From Diogma glabrata (taxonomy: Eukaryota; Arthropoda; Insecta; Diptera; Cylindrotomidae), in assembly GCA_963693315.1 (NCBI GenBank), contig OY856188.1, forward strand, positions 269,075,114-269,139,113: a DNA stretch of 64,000 nucleotides, in the 5' to 3' direction. This document shows positions 33,657 through 47,690 of this stretch, in pieces (position 1 is the stretch's first letter; each line of letters begins with the position of its first letter). The notes under the pieces were generated by a model, which saw nothing but the letters and a program-made list of their open reading frames with translations, did no database searches and was not told the origin of the DNA. Made by a program: the position numbers and the translations under genes.

Positions 33657-34207
33657 GAGTAAGAGCCCGCGACGGCCAGACCTTCGTTATTTTATAAAAG
33701 CTGAAAGTTTCTCTGCGCAACCCCCTACTCAGGGAGGAACGATTAGCGACATATGAAGTTTGGATCATAGTGGCTTTGGCAGGGAGCAGGCTCCAAAGGG
33801 GCCTCCAAAGTTTCATGAAAGTATAAAAGCTAATTTTTTTATATATTCTTCGGGATAGTATTAGAAGTCACGTCACCCATTGCCATACACTTACTATCGT
33901 GAAAACCCTCTGCCAGACACCCTTAAACTTTAAAGTTTAAGGGTGTCTGGCAGGGAGCTTCCACGATAGTAAGTGTCTGGCAATGGGTGACGAGACTCCT
34001 AATACTATCCCGAAGAATATATAAAAAAATTAGCTTTTATACTTTCACGAAACTTTGGAGGCCCCTTTGGAACCTGCTCCCTGCCAAAGCCACTATGATC
34101 CAAACTTCATATGTCGCTAATCGTTCCTACCTGAGTAGGGGGTATGCGCAGAGAAACTTTCAGCTTTTATAAAATAACGAAGGTCTGGCCGTCGCGGGCT
34201 CTTAGTC
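33657..34207. mobile_element. 551-bp palindromic foldback element
   Basis: The two halves are reverse complements of each other with only scattered differences; the centre is CTTAAACTTTAAAGTTTAAG at about 33,931/33,932, with no loop. The ends read GAGTAAGAGCCCGCGACGG and its complement (ending CTCTTAGTC). TATACTA lies directly outside both ends (33,650-33,656 and 34,208-34,214), a likely 7-bp target duplication. There is no coding capacity. Its GC content is well above the flanks. A transcript would fold into a ~275-bp double-stranded hairpin. Confidence 0.88.
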
Positions 34208-34214
34208 TATACTA

Positions 34215-35925
34215 TTTAAAAGTTAATAAATACAAAATACAAATACAAAAAATATCAAAGAAAATTAATAAATACCGTGACAAAATTTTTTCTCTCCATA
34301 AATTACGTTTTTATTATTTAAACAATATAAATATTAATTGCGCATATTGTAATGTTTCTGATTTCAAATAATATATAACAAATAATATCCAAATAATATA
34401 AACACACATTTTTAAAACAAAAATCAAAATCGGAGCTGTCCCTGAGGACGTAGAAGTAAAAACCAAATTTTACTCGACTATTAATTTGTTATTAAAAAAT
34501 AGAAAAAAATGAGAAAAAAAAGCTTCCGATTACCTGTTGATTTATGTGAAGAAGCAATGTTCAAATTTTTAAAAGGATCGGTTCAGCAGATTTAGAGTTC
34601 TAATGTTCACGAACTTCAAAAATGACGTTTTCGGGAAAATCAGGTATCACGGCCGGTCGTTTGAAACGCTGTAGCTCCGTAAGTTTTACTTGGCTTGACT
34701 TAAAATTTGTACACAATATTCTCGACATATTATTCATTCAGAAAAAAAAAATAAAAAATAAAATGCAAAAAAAATAAAAAAAAATTCTAACTAATTAATT
34801 TCCTGACCTATCTAACTAATTTTCTGTTTTTTTACTAACAAACCCGAGTCAAAACATTTTCCTTGCCAATTTTATCCAAAACCAGAACCTATTCTAATCC
34901 AAAACCCCATGGGGTGCAAGGAGCTATCTACAACCTAGCTCAAACGCCATCCTCACCTGCCCACCACGCACCCTGCTGGTTAACTGACGAGGCTCTGACG
35001 ACCACGTAACGGCGATAACCGCGTAACGATAACCAATCATCGAGGACTTCATAAAGTTCTTGCTTATCTAATTCGCTTAGAATAAGTAGTCCTGTAAAAT
35101 GATTTTAGCGCACCGCGTCTTGCTGGCTAAGTTAACCATCTATCTAGCGTTGCAACTAAAACAGGATCCCCAATTACTGACATCTGCTAGTGCTTCAAAC
35201 TGATTTTTCAAAAATTGTAATTTTTTGTGTTATTAAAAAACTATAAAAACAATTAAAACATAAACTCAAAATATTTCCGTTATGCTACTTGTATCAATAA
35301 TTGATATTATTTAAATCTAATAAAATTTGATCCGAAAATTATTCAAAATAATTCGAGCTTTTCATTCACTAAAATCATAAATAAAGATTTTACTAAATTT
35401 TCTCTAATTTTTTGATAAAAAAACGAAATCATAATTCTAACATAATTCTAACATAATAATTCTTCATAATTCGAAATCATTTATCATAATTTAATTGCTT
35501 CCCAAAATAAAATGCAAACAAAAAATTTTCTTCAAAAACTAAATAATTTAAATTTCATTCAAATCGCTTCACACGACTACGAACATCACAAAACGTAAAA
35601 CAAAACGAAATTTAAATCGTTTTTCATTCAACAAAAATATGATTTGTCCTTTCCAAATAAAAATTGGTTAAAAACAATGGTTTTTTTTTATAAACGTTCT
35701 ACACAAATACATTTATAAAAACAATAATAATTATAAAGATATAAGAATAAATAGAAACCAAAAAAATAAAAACGTTATACTTTATACTCATATAACACTA
35801 ATTTTATAAATATTACGAATCATCTACTTGAGTACAGGTGTCACTAGATAGTTAATATCCAAAAGTGAAATAAAAAAACAATCCCAATTTTTTGTTCTAC
35901 TTCATTTGTCTTATATTATTATTTG
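34215..35925. other. No gene seen; contains a GC-richer block at 34,900-35,190
   Basis: Mostly AT-rich. The block at 34,900-35,190 stands out by composition (for example GCTCTGACGACCACGTAACGG) and may be an LTR or element fragment, but I see no partner copy in the window. Confidence 0.45.
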
Positions 35926-36075
35926 TCTATGGTTAAACTCAAGTAAGCAAAGAAGTGATTGGAATTTTTTCAATTCAAAGGTATGGTTTGAAGTTTCTCA
36001 GAAAAAAACTCCACTTCACATTTTTCGTGTTTCGGTTGGGATTCGAACCTCCTCGTCAGTATAATAACATTTTGT
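35926..36075 (-). repeat. SINE fragment, tRNA-derived (same family as 57.8 kb)
   Basis: On the minus strand GAGGTTCGAATCCCAACCG is a B box followed by AAACACG, AAAAATG, a TTTTTTTCTGAGAAACTTC block and TTGAATTG. The copy at 57,718-57,960 shows the same order (B box, CCCAACGG, AAACACG, TTTTTTGAGATATTTC, AAACTTC). The A-box half is missing or decayed. It lies just past the integrase stop of the gypsy element. Confidence 0.55.
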
Positions 36076-36109
36076 GTTATTTCTTACGGAAATTGTTCAT
36101 TAAACAACC

Positions 36110-37030
36110 TTAATCTATTATTATGTACGGTTTTAATGGATTTTTTAATTTTATTGAAGTATGTTCAGGTGATATTATTTCGTGAACCTCGTACGGTTCA
36201 AGCCAATATTCAGATAATTTAGAGATTCGAGTTTCGTTCTTTAAATAAACTAAATCGCCGATTTCAAAAGAATTTTGTTTAGATCCTCTGTCATAATATA
36301 ATTTAGATTTTTCTTTTGAATGTATTATATTTTCTTTAGCGATCTTAAACGAGTTTTGCCTTTTGAACTTTAAATCGCACAAGTAATCATCATAATTGTA
36401 AAGTACATCAGTTGAATGAGTAAGTGCGCTGGGGAGTTGTGATTTACACCCAAAAAGAAGATCATGCGCCATCATTTTTGTGGTCGCATGAGGTATTGTG
36501 TTGTAGGAAAAAAAAGCATATCGCACCCAAGAATCCCAATTTAATGGATCTTTAGAAGTAAAGTACCAAAGGGGTTCCATTAAAGTCTTATGAGATCTTT
36601 CGAGCGCTCCATTGGATTGAGGATGATAGGCTGTCGTATTTATCTTATCTATTTTGAAAAGTTTAGCGACGCTTTTAAAAAGTAAACTCATAAAGTTAGA
36701 TCCTTGATCTGTTATGATTGACTGTGAAATCCCAAAGAGACAAATACATTTTTCGACAAACGCATTTGCTACAGTATCGGTTTCTTGGTTGGGGATTGGA
36801 ATTTCCACTGAAAATTTCGTTAGGTCATCCTACATTGTTAGGATGAACTTATTGTTGTTATGTGAAGAATTTACCGGACCTACAAGTCAAGAAATAATTT
36901 TTCAAATGGATAAGATGATGTTGTTGTAATTTTCATTGGCAATTTATTAGTATTTCCGCACTTATTGATCTGAAAAGACGGGCAAAATTTTATTTTGGAG
37001 GTAATCTTGGATAACATTTTTGGGAATGAG
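36110..37030 (-). pseudogene. Gypsy integrase (broken N-terminus)
   Basis: From about 37,025 downward come YRRMKKYYSFPKM and CPSFQINKCGNTN (family zinc-finger tail: C..CQ.NK), then FLDL in place of the D..GP core Asp, in disrupted frames. From 36,808 an open stretch of 232 residues continues with IITDQGSNFMS (second core Asp), TAYHPQSNGALERSHKTL (with the core Glu), W...V..A.F.YN, LLFG, and a C-terminal GDLVYLKNE module (family GDLV.L). The DDE triad is only partly in frame. It would have inserted the element's cDNA. Confidence 0.85.
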
Positions 37031-37040
37031 TAGTATTTTT

Positions 37041-38640
37041 TCATTCTACTGTATGTGTGATACTCTCCCTGATGACCTTCAGAAGGACTAAAATGGAACT
37101 CGTCGATAATTTTCTCAATTTCAGATGGATAGATGGATCTGTCAAATTAAAAATATCATTGTAAGACTTTTTATTGTCTGACAATTGATCCTCTTCATTA
37201 TTAATAACTAGCAATTTGTACACATCTTTATACCTCGTGAGGACAGCTACAAGTGGATCATTACCATTAGAATCAAGAACCACACGACTGAGACAGTCAG
37301 CATTTGTATTCAATTTGCCTGCCTTGTGAACAATTTTGAATTGATATTCATCCAACTTAATTCGCCAGCGTGTAAATTTAGATGAAGAATTCGTAAGACT
37401 ACATAGCCATATCAATGGTTTGTGGTCCGTGACGATTAGAATAAATATAAGGACGGAAGTGGTTAACCGCCCAAACGACCGCTAGTAATTCTTTTTTAAT
37501 AGCCGCATAATTTTTTTCGGCTGTATTTAACGTTCGACTAGCGTACGCAATTGGCAGGTCAACTCCGTCGGAGTCCTGGGACAAAATCGCTCCTTTGGCA
37601 ATGTCGCTTGCGTCACATGTGATAATGAATTTTTTTTCAAAATCGGGATAGCATAAAATGGGTGGAGAGGAAAGCAAGTTTTTCAACTCCGTTAAACTTT
37701 CATCACAAAATGCATCCCACATCAAGCCAACATCCTTTTTCAATAGGTGTGTTAGTGGTTTTGCAATTCCGGAGAAATTCGGAATAAATTTGCGAAAATA
37801 TCCAGCAAAACCTAAGAAGGACTTAATATCTTTTGTATTTTTAGGTACTGGATATTTTGAGACGGCTTCTAATTTGGCCGGTTCTGGTTTTATACCATCG
37901 AGTGTTATCACATATCCTAGATAGTGTATTTCTTTGCGAAGGAATTGACATTTTGTTGGATTTAATTTAAGGTAATGCGGACGACAGCAAACAAAAACAT
38001 CCCTTAATTTATTGTTATGGTCAGCTAAATTACAACCATAGACGACAACGTCATATAGATAAACAAAACAACGTATGCCATTCAGACCGCTGAGGACACT
38101 ATTTATTAGCCGTTGGAAGGTAACTAGAGCTCCTTTCAACCCGAACGGCATTCTTTTAAATTGAAAGTGTCCTATATTGGTGCTAAACACTGTTTTTACT
38201 TTATCGGTGTCATCTAATAGCACTGATGGTAACCATCTGCCAAGTCAATTGTGCTGAAATATAAACTTTTTTCCCAGTTGATCCAAGATATCGGTAGTGT
38301 TGGGAAGAGGGCAAACGTCGCCTATCGTGATGTTGTTCAACTTGCGATAATCGACCACAATGCGCCATTTCCTTTCCTCAGTTCTCAATTTTTTCAGAAT
38401 AACTAGCAATGGAAAATTCTAAGGTGATTTGCTAGGTTCTATTACGTCATTTGAAAGCATTTTGGAGACCTGGGTATTGCTTTTTGCATCTCTGCTTTTT
38501 GAGATTCAAGAAGTCTTTATTGTCGTGCATTTATTGGACTACTATTGGGAAGAGTAGAAATTCGATGTGCAATAGTATCAGTTACTGTGAGTGTATCTCC
38601 AGGCTAATGGAAAATAACATTAAATTCTCTACAGACAGTG
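37041..38640 (-). pseudogene. Gypsy reverse transcriptase and RNase H (broken)
   Basis: The largest open piece (38,223-37,399) starts inside the palm: FQFKRMPFGLKGALVTFQRL, then FVYLYDVVVYG, where the catalytic YLDD has become YLYD. KCQFLRKEIHYLGYVIT and FLGFAGYFRKFIPNFS follow, then the RNase H start FIITCDASDIAKGAILSQ, LNTAEKNYA..KKELLAVVWA and HFRPY. A frameshift near 37,410 leads to FTRWRIKLDEYQFKIVHKAG and ADCLSR, the RNase H end. The N-terminal RT blocks lie in other frames above 38,223 (reading IVIRKLNNITIGDVCPLP and DQLGKKFIF.. in pieces). The changed active-site aspartate and the frameshifts make it inactive. Confidence 0.87.
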
Positions 38641-38700
38641 AGGATTGACGATTTTTCTTCCATATTTATATGTGTTAAATTTATGTTTTCATAAGAAGCT

Positions 38701-39391
38701 TTATCTGTTTTCTATAGGAAAATTATTTGAATTGACCCTAAAAATTTCATAACTATCAAGAGGAAGTAAGTCAATAGATGAATCGTTAAATTCAAAAGAA
38801 CGTTCTGTAGTGTTTAGTACACTGATTTTGAAACAGCATTTATTAAGTATAACTAGCAAATTTCCAACAAAAATTCCTGGGTAAATCTCCTTTAAGCAAC
38901 ATAAGTATTCATTACTATCAAATACATTATTATTAATTGTCAAATTTTTTTTCTGTTCTAGGAGGAATTATATTATCTGCAACTCTTGAACATAATGTAA
39001 CGAAGATTGTCTTCAACTTAAGTTTAATTTCTAATACACTCTTCTCAAAATCAATTTTACATAAATTTTTTGTATGGAAATCCTTTCCTAAAATTCCATT
39101 GCAAGTAATTGGGAAATCGTTTTTCACAACGCGGAAACGGTGAAATACCTCATCCGTATCAGAGAGTTTAATGGCCGCATCCCAAACAGCAAGAGTATCT
39201 ATTGTCGTAACCGCTATACCTTTAAGAGAACATTTAAAACACGGATAACATATTGTATCCGGATTTATATTTTCTTTTTTTATAAGGCTTATATCGGCTC
39301 CTGAGTCTACAAGAAATAATAAAGGCTCAGCTTCTGAGATATCAAGGTGAAAACTCACAAACTTTTGATCTATGAAACTATTGGTGAACAA
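38701..39391 (-). pseudogene. Gypsy aspartic protease
   Basis: A 152-residue open stretch (39,391-38,933) contains LLFLVDSGADISLIKKEN, the catalytic D-S/T-G-A motif, and ILGKDFHTKNLCKID, equivalent to the ILG.DFL..... block of gypsy proteases. The downstream frame (38,943-38,701) continues the linker towards RT. A frame change separates protease from the gag zinc-knuckle region above. Confidence 0.8.
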
Positions 39392-39479
39392 AATAGACTT
39401 GACACAAAACGTAGACGTATCGACATAATTATCAGGTGTAGTGAAGCGTTGCGATGGATTATTTGTGTAACACGGGCTT

Positions 39480-40583
39480 ATGTATCCATAACTCGAAAAG
39501 TCATGTTGGCCGTTTCGAGCTCCAAAGTGTGTCCCAAATTTTCGGGTTTCTTATTATTTGCTTTTTGGCGCTTAACACAATATTTAATTTTAAGGCCATT
39601 GCATATACAGTATGTACACACAAAAAGTGATTTAAGTTGAGCGTTAGCCGTATTTGAAAAACTTCTAGAAGAATTATTAAAAGTATTACTGAAGTTAGGC
39701 TTAGGCATGTTTCTGACCTGACAAACCAAAGCAGCGGGACCAAATTTAAAGCATAGTTGACCTTATATTTGTGGTTTAGAACTGATAGAAGGCAGTGGTT
39801 TTTGCCTTTGTTTCAAGGCTAACTTTTCTTCGCAAGCTTCAGTCACTGAATCTTTGAGCTTTTCAAACCAACAAGCTTTTACTATTAATTTTTTATTATA
39901 ATGAAGTCCCTCTTGGAACGCTCTGAGGGCAGTTTTTGCATTTAAACTAACAATTATCTTAGATGAACCAGTACCTTCACTTAGAATGCATGCTTCGTTA
40001 AGTTTCGACAGCAATTCTCGCACACGACACGCGTAGTCTTTAACGGATTCGTCACGATGCTGAATGATATTCACAAGTTCAACTTGTAAATGTTCGCTCG
40101 AATGAATTTCGGAAGATTCATTGAAAAGATCCTCTTTTAGATGACTCCATGTCTAGTATGAATTGTATTTGAAGGCTCATCAAAAGCAGTGTCTACTAGT
40201 TTTGACTTAAGCATTTCTAAAAAGGCAATTTGGCCCTCCTTAGAACTTAACTGTTTATGAACCGAATCGCAACATGCGATAAAATGTTGAAGTTATGAAG
40301 GTTCGCCCCCAAAACTGGGAATTAATTTGAAAGCATTATCCAAATTGAATGGCATGTTTGATGTCTTTAACAGATTTGAATCGTTTTCCAAATTATCGTC
40401 AACTATTGATGTTTCATCTATCACTGAACTATCACTATGGATACAACTGCTTTCATGACCTACTGATGATTCATCCAAATTTTCATTAATAATGACTATA
40501 GATATTTCAAGGGTACGATCTTTCTTTGAGTCTGACCTTAAGCATGGACGATTTTGGTTTAATTTGGTCTTTTCTGACATCAA
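39480..40583 (-). pseudogene. Gypsy gag-like region (broken)
   Basis: The 40,583-40,293 frame gives an acidic N-terminal region of 96 residues (MMSEKTKL...) ending in DNAFKLIPSFGGEPS. Frameshifts follow, then the 40,074-39,763 frame with QHRDESVKDYACRVRELLSK and TALRAFQEGL, which resemble capsid-like gag blocks. Near 39,610-39,640 a frame reads CTYCICNGLKIKYC-like residues, a possible relic of a CCHC knuckle (C..C...GH....C). Order and position support gag; sequence similarity alone is modest. Confidence 0.65.
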
Positions 40584-40599
40584 ATTCGAACTATCATAT

Positions 40600-41360
40600 T
40601 TACGTTATTTTAGATAACAAAATAAATTAAAATTCAGAAATATTTTCAAAATTATATATATAACAAAGCAAACAGTCAATTGAATGGCATATACAATTTC
40701 CACTAACCTTTACCATTTAACCGTTTGATGATGATGATGATAAATCCCTAAAACCAATTGAAAATAGTTATATTTATTAACTGCTTTGATTTGAATCCGT
40801 TTGTTGGTGATGTTAATTATAATGACGAGTATCCAAAACCTGAAAATTGAAAAACTCCATTTTGAAAAACATTTGATGATAATAATGATGACAATTCGAT
40901 AAGGTCCAATAAAAACGCTTCATTTACTATTTTTTAACAAATTGAAACGAATTATATCGATTATTTTTCTCTGGTGGGAAGGAACAGCGGCCTACTTAAT
41001 ATATTAATTTAAAACTAGAGATATTGAGATAATGTTTTTTTCTAAATGAAATAATTTTTTTTAATTTATAATTTTGTTTAAAAGATAATTATTAGTTTCT
41101 AAATAATTTTTTTCTACAAATTATTCAATAATACAAAATTATGTAAAAATGCAATTTGCAAAACGTAAAAATGTCCGTTTTCATTTATAAATGATTGCAT
41201 GTTTATGTTTATTTGTCAAAAATAAATTACAAATTTATAACATTTATGCGCCTACTAAGATTAAATAATATTTAATTTTGTTAAAAGACAAAATGACAAC
41301 AAAGGATTATGTTGTATGAAATAATGTTACTATTTCTGTTCGTTAAATTGTCTGCTAAAT
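40600..41360. other. Gypsy leader region, AT-rich
   Basis: No ORF. Contains short GATGAT runs near 40,730 and 40,880. It lies between the primer site and gag of the minus-strand gypsy element. Confidence 0.5.
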
Positions 41361-41362
41361 AC

Positions 41363-41505
41363 AACTCGTCACCAAATTATTAGTCGATTATTTTTCAACA
41401 TTACCACTCATGCCATTTGAGGTTAAAAATTTAAGGTTAAAAACCTCAAATGACATTCGTAATAATGATTATGAAAAATAATCGACTATTATTTGACGAC
41501 TCGTG
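41363..41505. repeat. 143-bp imperfect hairpin, MITE-like
   Basis: Left arm ACTCGTC...AGTCGATTATTTTTCA...CCATTTGAGGTT and right arm AACCTCAAATG...TGAAAAATAATCGACT...GACGACTCGT are inverted with a small loop (TAAAAATTTAAGG). It lies inside the gypsy leader. No target duplication was identified. Confidence 0.7.
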
Positions 41506-41781
41506 ATATTATATATGAATTTTTCAAAAATCAATTAGAATAATTATCTTTATTTCAATTACAAATTGTTGATGTTGATACAGTATATCATCAAAACTTT
41601 TAGTTTATTTTTGTCACCTCACAAGTAACAGAGCGATGCAAAAACTTGTTTGAAGATACACTTGTACTTAATTTTTGTTTATTAATTTTCATTTATCTTA
41701 ATTTAATTTGTTTACTTAACTTAATATAATTATATATTTAATTCCTTTGATAGCAAACCGCAACCCTGTATACTAGGCCAT

Positions 41782-41800
41782 GGATCCCACGCTGCCACCA
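41782..41800 (-). other. Primer-binding site of the gypsy element, tRNA-Leu type
   Basis: On the minus strand TGGTGGCAGCGTGGGATCC lies two bases from ...CTACAACA, a plausible LTR end. It matches TGGTGGCAGCGGTGGGATTC, the complement of a eukaryotic tRNA-Leu 3' end, with one G missing and one T missing. Confidence 0.65.
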
Positions 41801-41802
41801 TA

Positions 41803-42590
41803 TGTTGTAGTTTAATTAATACAATACAATTTCTTCGTACATTAGATTAATACAAAATAATTTATTTAAACTTTATTTTTAGAAATTAAAAAAAATTTTG
41901 TTGAATGTAAAATGTTTTTAGTTGATTCATAATATTTTCAAATGTTTGAGAATGACCATTTACGGTTGAAACATGTAACAAAAGATTATTAAAAAAGTTG
42001 TTAAAGCAAAAAATTATTAAATTTATTTTAAATAAATTATTTTAAAAATATAATCCATCTTTCTCCTTGGAGTTTGAAATCAACAAGAATGATTTATCTT
42101 TAAAATAAACTTATATAGAAAAGGAATTACGAAGAGAGAGACTGAGGCGTTATATTTGTCCTCATATAATATAGTTTTAATTTAAATCAATAATAAACAC
42201 TGAAATAAAACACAGTAGTATATAATTTTAAATAAACTTTTTTTTATATCTGATTTAAAGAATTTAAAGATAACAAGATATTTTGTTTCAATTTTAAATA
42301 AAAATAGGTAGATTTTTATATGAAATCTACCTAATAGCGTTGCTCGATCAAGTGCAAAAACTAGACTAGACTTATTTTTGATTTTAGTAAATGATAAAAT
42401 TATATTTAATTCCACTTCCGCTGAATTAACTAACTAAAGAGCTGTCGTTGTTGTTGGTATATTTTATTTAACCTAGTGTTGCCGCTATAAGATAAGGTAA
42501 TTTAGATATGTTTAATGTTTTAATGCAGTAATACAGTTGAACATATCTAGTTATAAAACAATATATAGTAGGGTTTACATAACACAGCTC
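41803..42590 (-). repeat. Probable 5' LTR region of the gypsy element (outer end unknown)
   Basis: Position next to the primer site implies an LTR with its inner end ...ACA at 41,803. Without a second copy the outer boundary cannot be set; ACA at about 42,580-42,590 is one candidate. Confidence 0.4.
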
Positions 42591-43095
42591 CGTAATTCGT
42601 TCTCCTAGGCGTATCCATGAATCCACTCCAGCTTTATTCTCTTCATTAAACCATTGGTGGTTGTTCCAGCCTAACTGCAGTGCATCTCTGCTCTGAGATT
42701 TTATTCAAAGGAACCATTCGGGTGGAAGCCAACTCTAACTGTGTTTGCTGTTGCATGATGTTTCCAGCTCCCTTCTGCTGTTTGTCAGGTCATCATGCCA
42801 GTTTTGAACTCCTTACGAATGTGTTGGTAGGTCCTGCTGCTATCTTGTGTTTACTTGGAGTTTTATATGTTGCTCTAGCCAAGCTTGCCACTGGAGTAAC
42901 ATTGCAGTCGTTTGATCTCGATGGCTAGGATCTTACTTACTCACTCCCTGAAGCCGCTGGTACTGGAAATTCATCTCCCTGCATCGTAGGCTTTGATCTT
43001 CGAACCTCATCCATGCCAATTTCGTGTCACGGCCAGGAGAGGCACCCTGCTGCCAACCAGGAGAAGCACCTCATGGAAGTCTACCAAATCCACAG
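42591..43095 (+). other. GC-richer block with short ORFs, unidentified
   Basis: About 500 bp of balanced composition that contrasts with its flanks. A frame of 82 codons (42,680-42,928) encodes a Cys-rich, partly hydrophobic stretch (CVCCCMMFPAPFCC, LVGPAAILCLLGVL), but there is no family I recognise. It could be an exon, a captured sequence or part of a repeat. Confidence 0.35.
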
Positions 43096-43098
43096 AGA

Positions 43099-43103
<5 letters not shown>

Positions 43104-43133
<30 letters not shown>
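43104..43133. repeat. (AT)n run left of the pogo-like element
   Basis: A short AT dinucleotide run ending at the element's left TA. The element therefore inserted within an AT microsatellite whose right side has expanded. Confidence 0.85.
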
Positions 43134-45503
<2,370 letters not shown>

Positions 45504-45703
45504 NNNNNNNNNNNNNNNNNNNNNNNNNNNNNNNNNNNNNNNNNNNNNNNNNNNNNNNNNNNNNNNNNNNNNNNNNNNNNNNNNNNNNNNNNNNNNNNNN
45601 NNNNNNNNNNNNNNNNNNNNNNNNNNNNNNNNNNNNNNNNNNNNNNNNNNNNNNNNNNNNNNNNNNNNNNNNNNNNNNNNNNNNNNNNNNNNNNNNNNNN
45701 NNN
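45504..45703. other. Assembly gap (200 N)
   Basis: Runs of N, very likely placed because the (AT)n repeat could not be crossed. The length is probably nominal. Confidence 0.99.
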
Positions 45704-47690
45704 TATTCGAACATCAAGCAAACAACACCACCAACAACAAACGCATTAATATTATTGTTTGATGAACTGAAAACTATACAACAACAATGTGGATACATAG
45801 AATGAAAAAAAATTTAAATGCTTTTCAGAATTACTACATAAAATATTACATGGAAAACTTTTTGTTATAATATTTGAATGGATGGAGGGTTGGATAAAGG
45901 AAATATAATTGAGATTGGTTATGGTTGCTAAAATGATAAAAGGTTTTGTTTTGGTTTAAAATACGTTTGGAAATATCTTATGAGTTTATGTTATATAATT
46001 ATAATAATAAATTATAGGATGTATGTATGTGGACGGAGCATTAAATTATCTCGGAATGTTTACTATACAAATTTATTTGCGCATTGAATTGAAAGTGCTA
46101 CAAATTCATTCGTTAAAATAAAACACGAAATTAATACTAAAAACATACGAAATTTCGAAAACATGGGTCATTTGCACCATGTGTTTTTGACCATCCTCTA
46201 TCTAAATAGCCCCAAAAAAAAGTGTATATCTGTGAGTGGGTGGGTGGATCGTTGTGTGACAAAAACACATGGGATCTTGATGAATTGGTTTGATATATGA
46301 TTCAGGTTTGCTTGAAAATGGAAGATCTGGATTCATTTCAAAGTTAGATAAAATGGCGGAGGTCTCTCGAATGGTCTATCATGCAACAGGTGATTTTTAT
46401 CACTGTTTTCAATATTTGTTGGGGCATACTTTCGTTTATAAATGCATTTTAATGAAACTTTTAAAAAAGTTTAAATTTGTATGGCGAAGAGTTGGCTAGG
46501 CAAGAAGCTGATCAAAACTTTCGGTTTTTTATTTACGGCAAAAATTTTTTTGATAATTGTTTGCATTTTTTTCAGTGTCTTTATTGACATTACAGACAAC
46601 AATAATGAAGTGATTATGATAAAACGTATGAAAAAAGTTTTAATTAGTTTAAGTAGTTAACGATAAACTTTATGGTCATATAGATCATAGTGCCGGCGGT
46701 CCACCATACAACTGCTGATTTTTCACACGTTGTTTTTAAAGTTTGTTTGGAGCATACAGACTTCATCCATTTATCAATTTTGATGACACTTTGAAAAAAG
46801 ATGCAGATTTAAATGACAAAGAACTGATTAGTTTTAGGACGATATTGGGATAATTTGTGGGGACCTTCCGAGTACCAGTTTATTTGAAACATGGTATATA
46901 TGCTAAGAGTATAATATCTAACAGTTCTGCATTCCGACTTCCAGTTTGTCACTTCCGTTAAAAAAATTTTTAAGTTTTTCTATTCGTACAACAGAATTTA
47001 GGCCTGTTGGGATGCTACAACTTTTTTAACGTTTTTAATCAAAACTACGCGAAATCTATCACAACGGGTAAACATCAATTGCAGTTTTTAATATGGATAT
47101 TAGCAATAGCACATTATGTATTCAGAACATTTTGTTTCCAAAGCTGTGGTAAATTTAAAAATATTGTTTTTGGTGAAGTTACAAAATTTTTGTTAATTGC
47201 TTTAAAAACAATTGTAAAATTTACATAGATTTTTTGTTTGAGTGAATAAGTATCACTATTATGTAAAGACGGTAAATCTACTCAGTAGATAAAAAAAATC
47301 AGAAATCCAGCGCAATAAATTCATACCGATTAATGATTCGACAGCATAAACACAATGTGTAACATATGCAAATATCTAAACCGAACCTTGGATATTCATT
47401 TGTTTAAATCCGATGAAGTTTTGCTCTGAAGAAGCAGTTCATTGGAAAGAGGCAGTGCTAAATGAAGGTAATACAACTAACGGTGGAAGACTAACGATTT
47501 TTTCAACTTCATACAAGTGATACTAGTAGTATTTTAAAGATATGCTGAAACACATGATAAATTTCATGGTAAACTATAAAGTGTCTGACTCTGTGCGCTA
47601 CCGGATGTACTCAGTGAAATGACAAAAGAGTGGGCAACCACATATTCTAGTATGACTCCATAACAAAATCACAGTTACAGGTAACGATGG
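45704..47690. other. No gene recognised
   Basis: Frames of up to 73 codons (46,290-46,499; 47,007-47,228) without a recognised domain. Composition from 46,300 to 47,000 is slightly more coding-like, so a decayed element ORF is possible. Confidence 0.4.

Larger units (their letters stand above)
36110..41800 (-). mobile_element. Decayed Ty3/gypsy retrotransposon
   Basis: Minus-strand order from 41,800 to 36,110: primer-binding site, ~1.2-kb leader, gag, protease, RT, RNase H, integrase. That is canonical Ty3/gypsy order. Reading frames are broken in gag, between protease and RT, and in the integrase N-terminus. A 5' LTR should lie above 41,803, but I could not find its partner beyond the integrase end, so the 3' LTR is deleted or too diverged. 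There is no envelope-like ORF. Confidence 0.85.

Noticed and set aside
42680..42928. Small Cys-rich membrane protein gene
   Set aside because: No family recognised, no promoter or splice context, next to transposon ends; kept only as an unidentified block.
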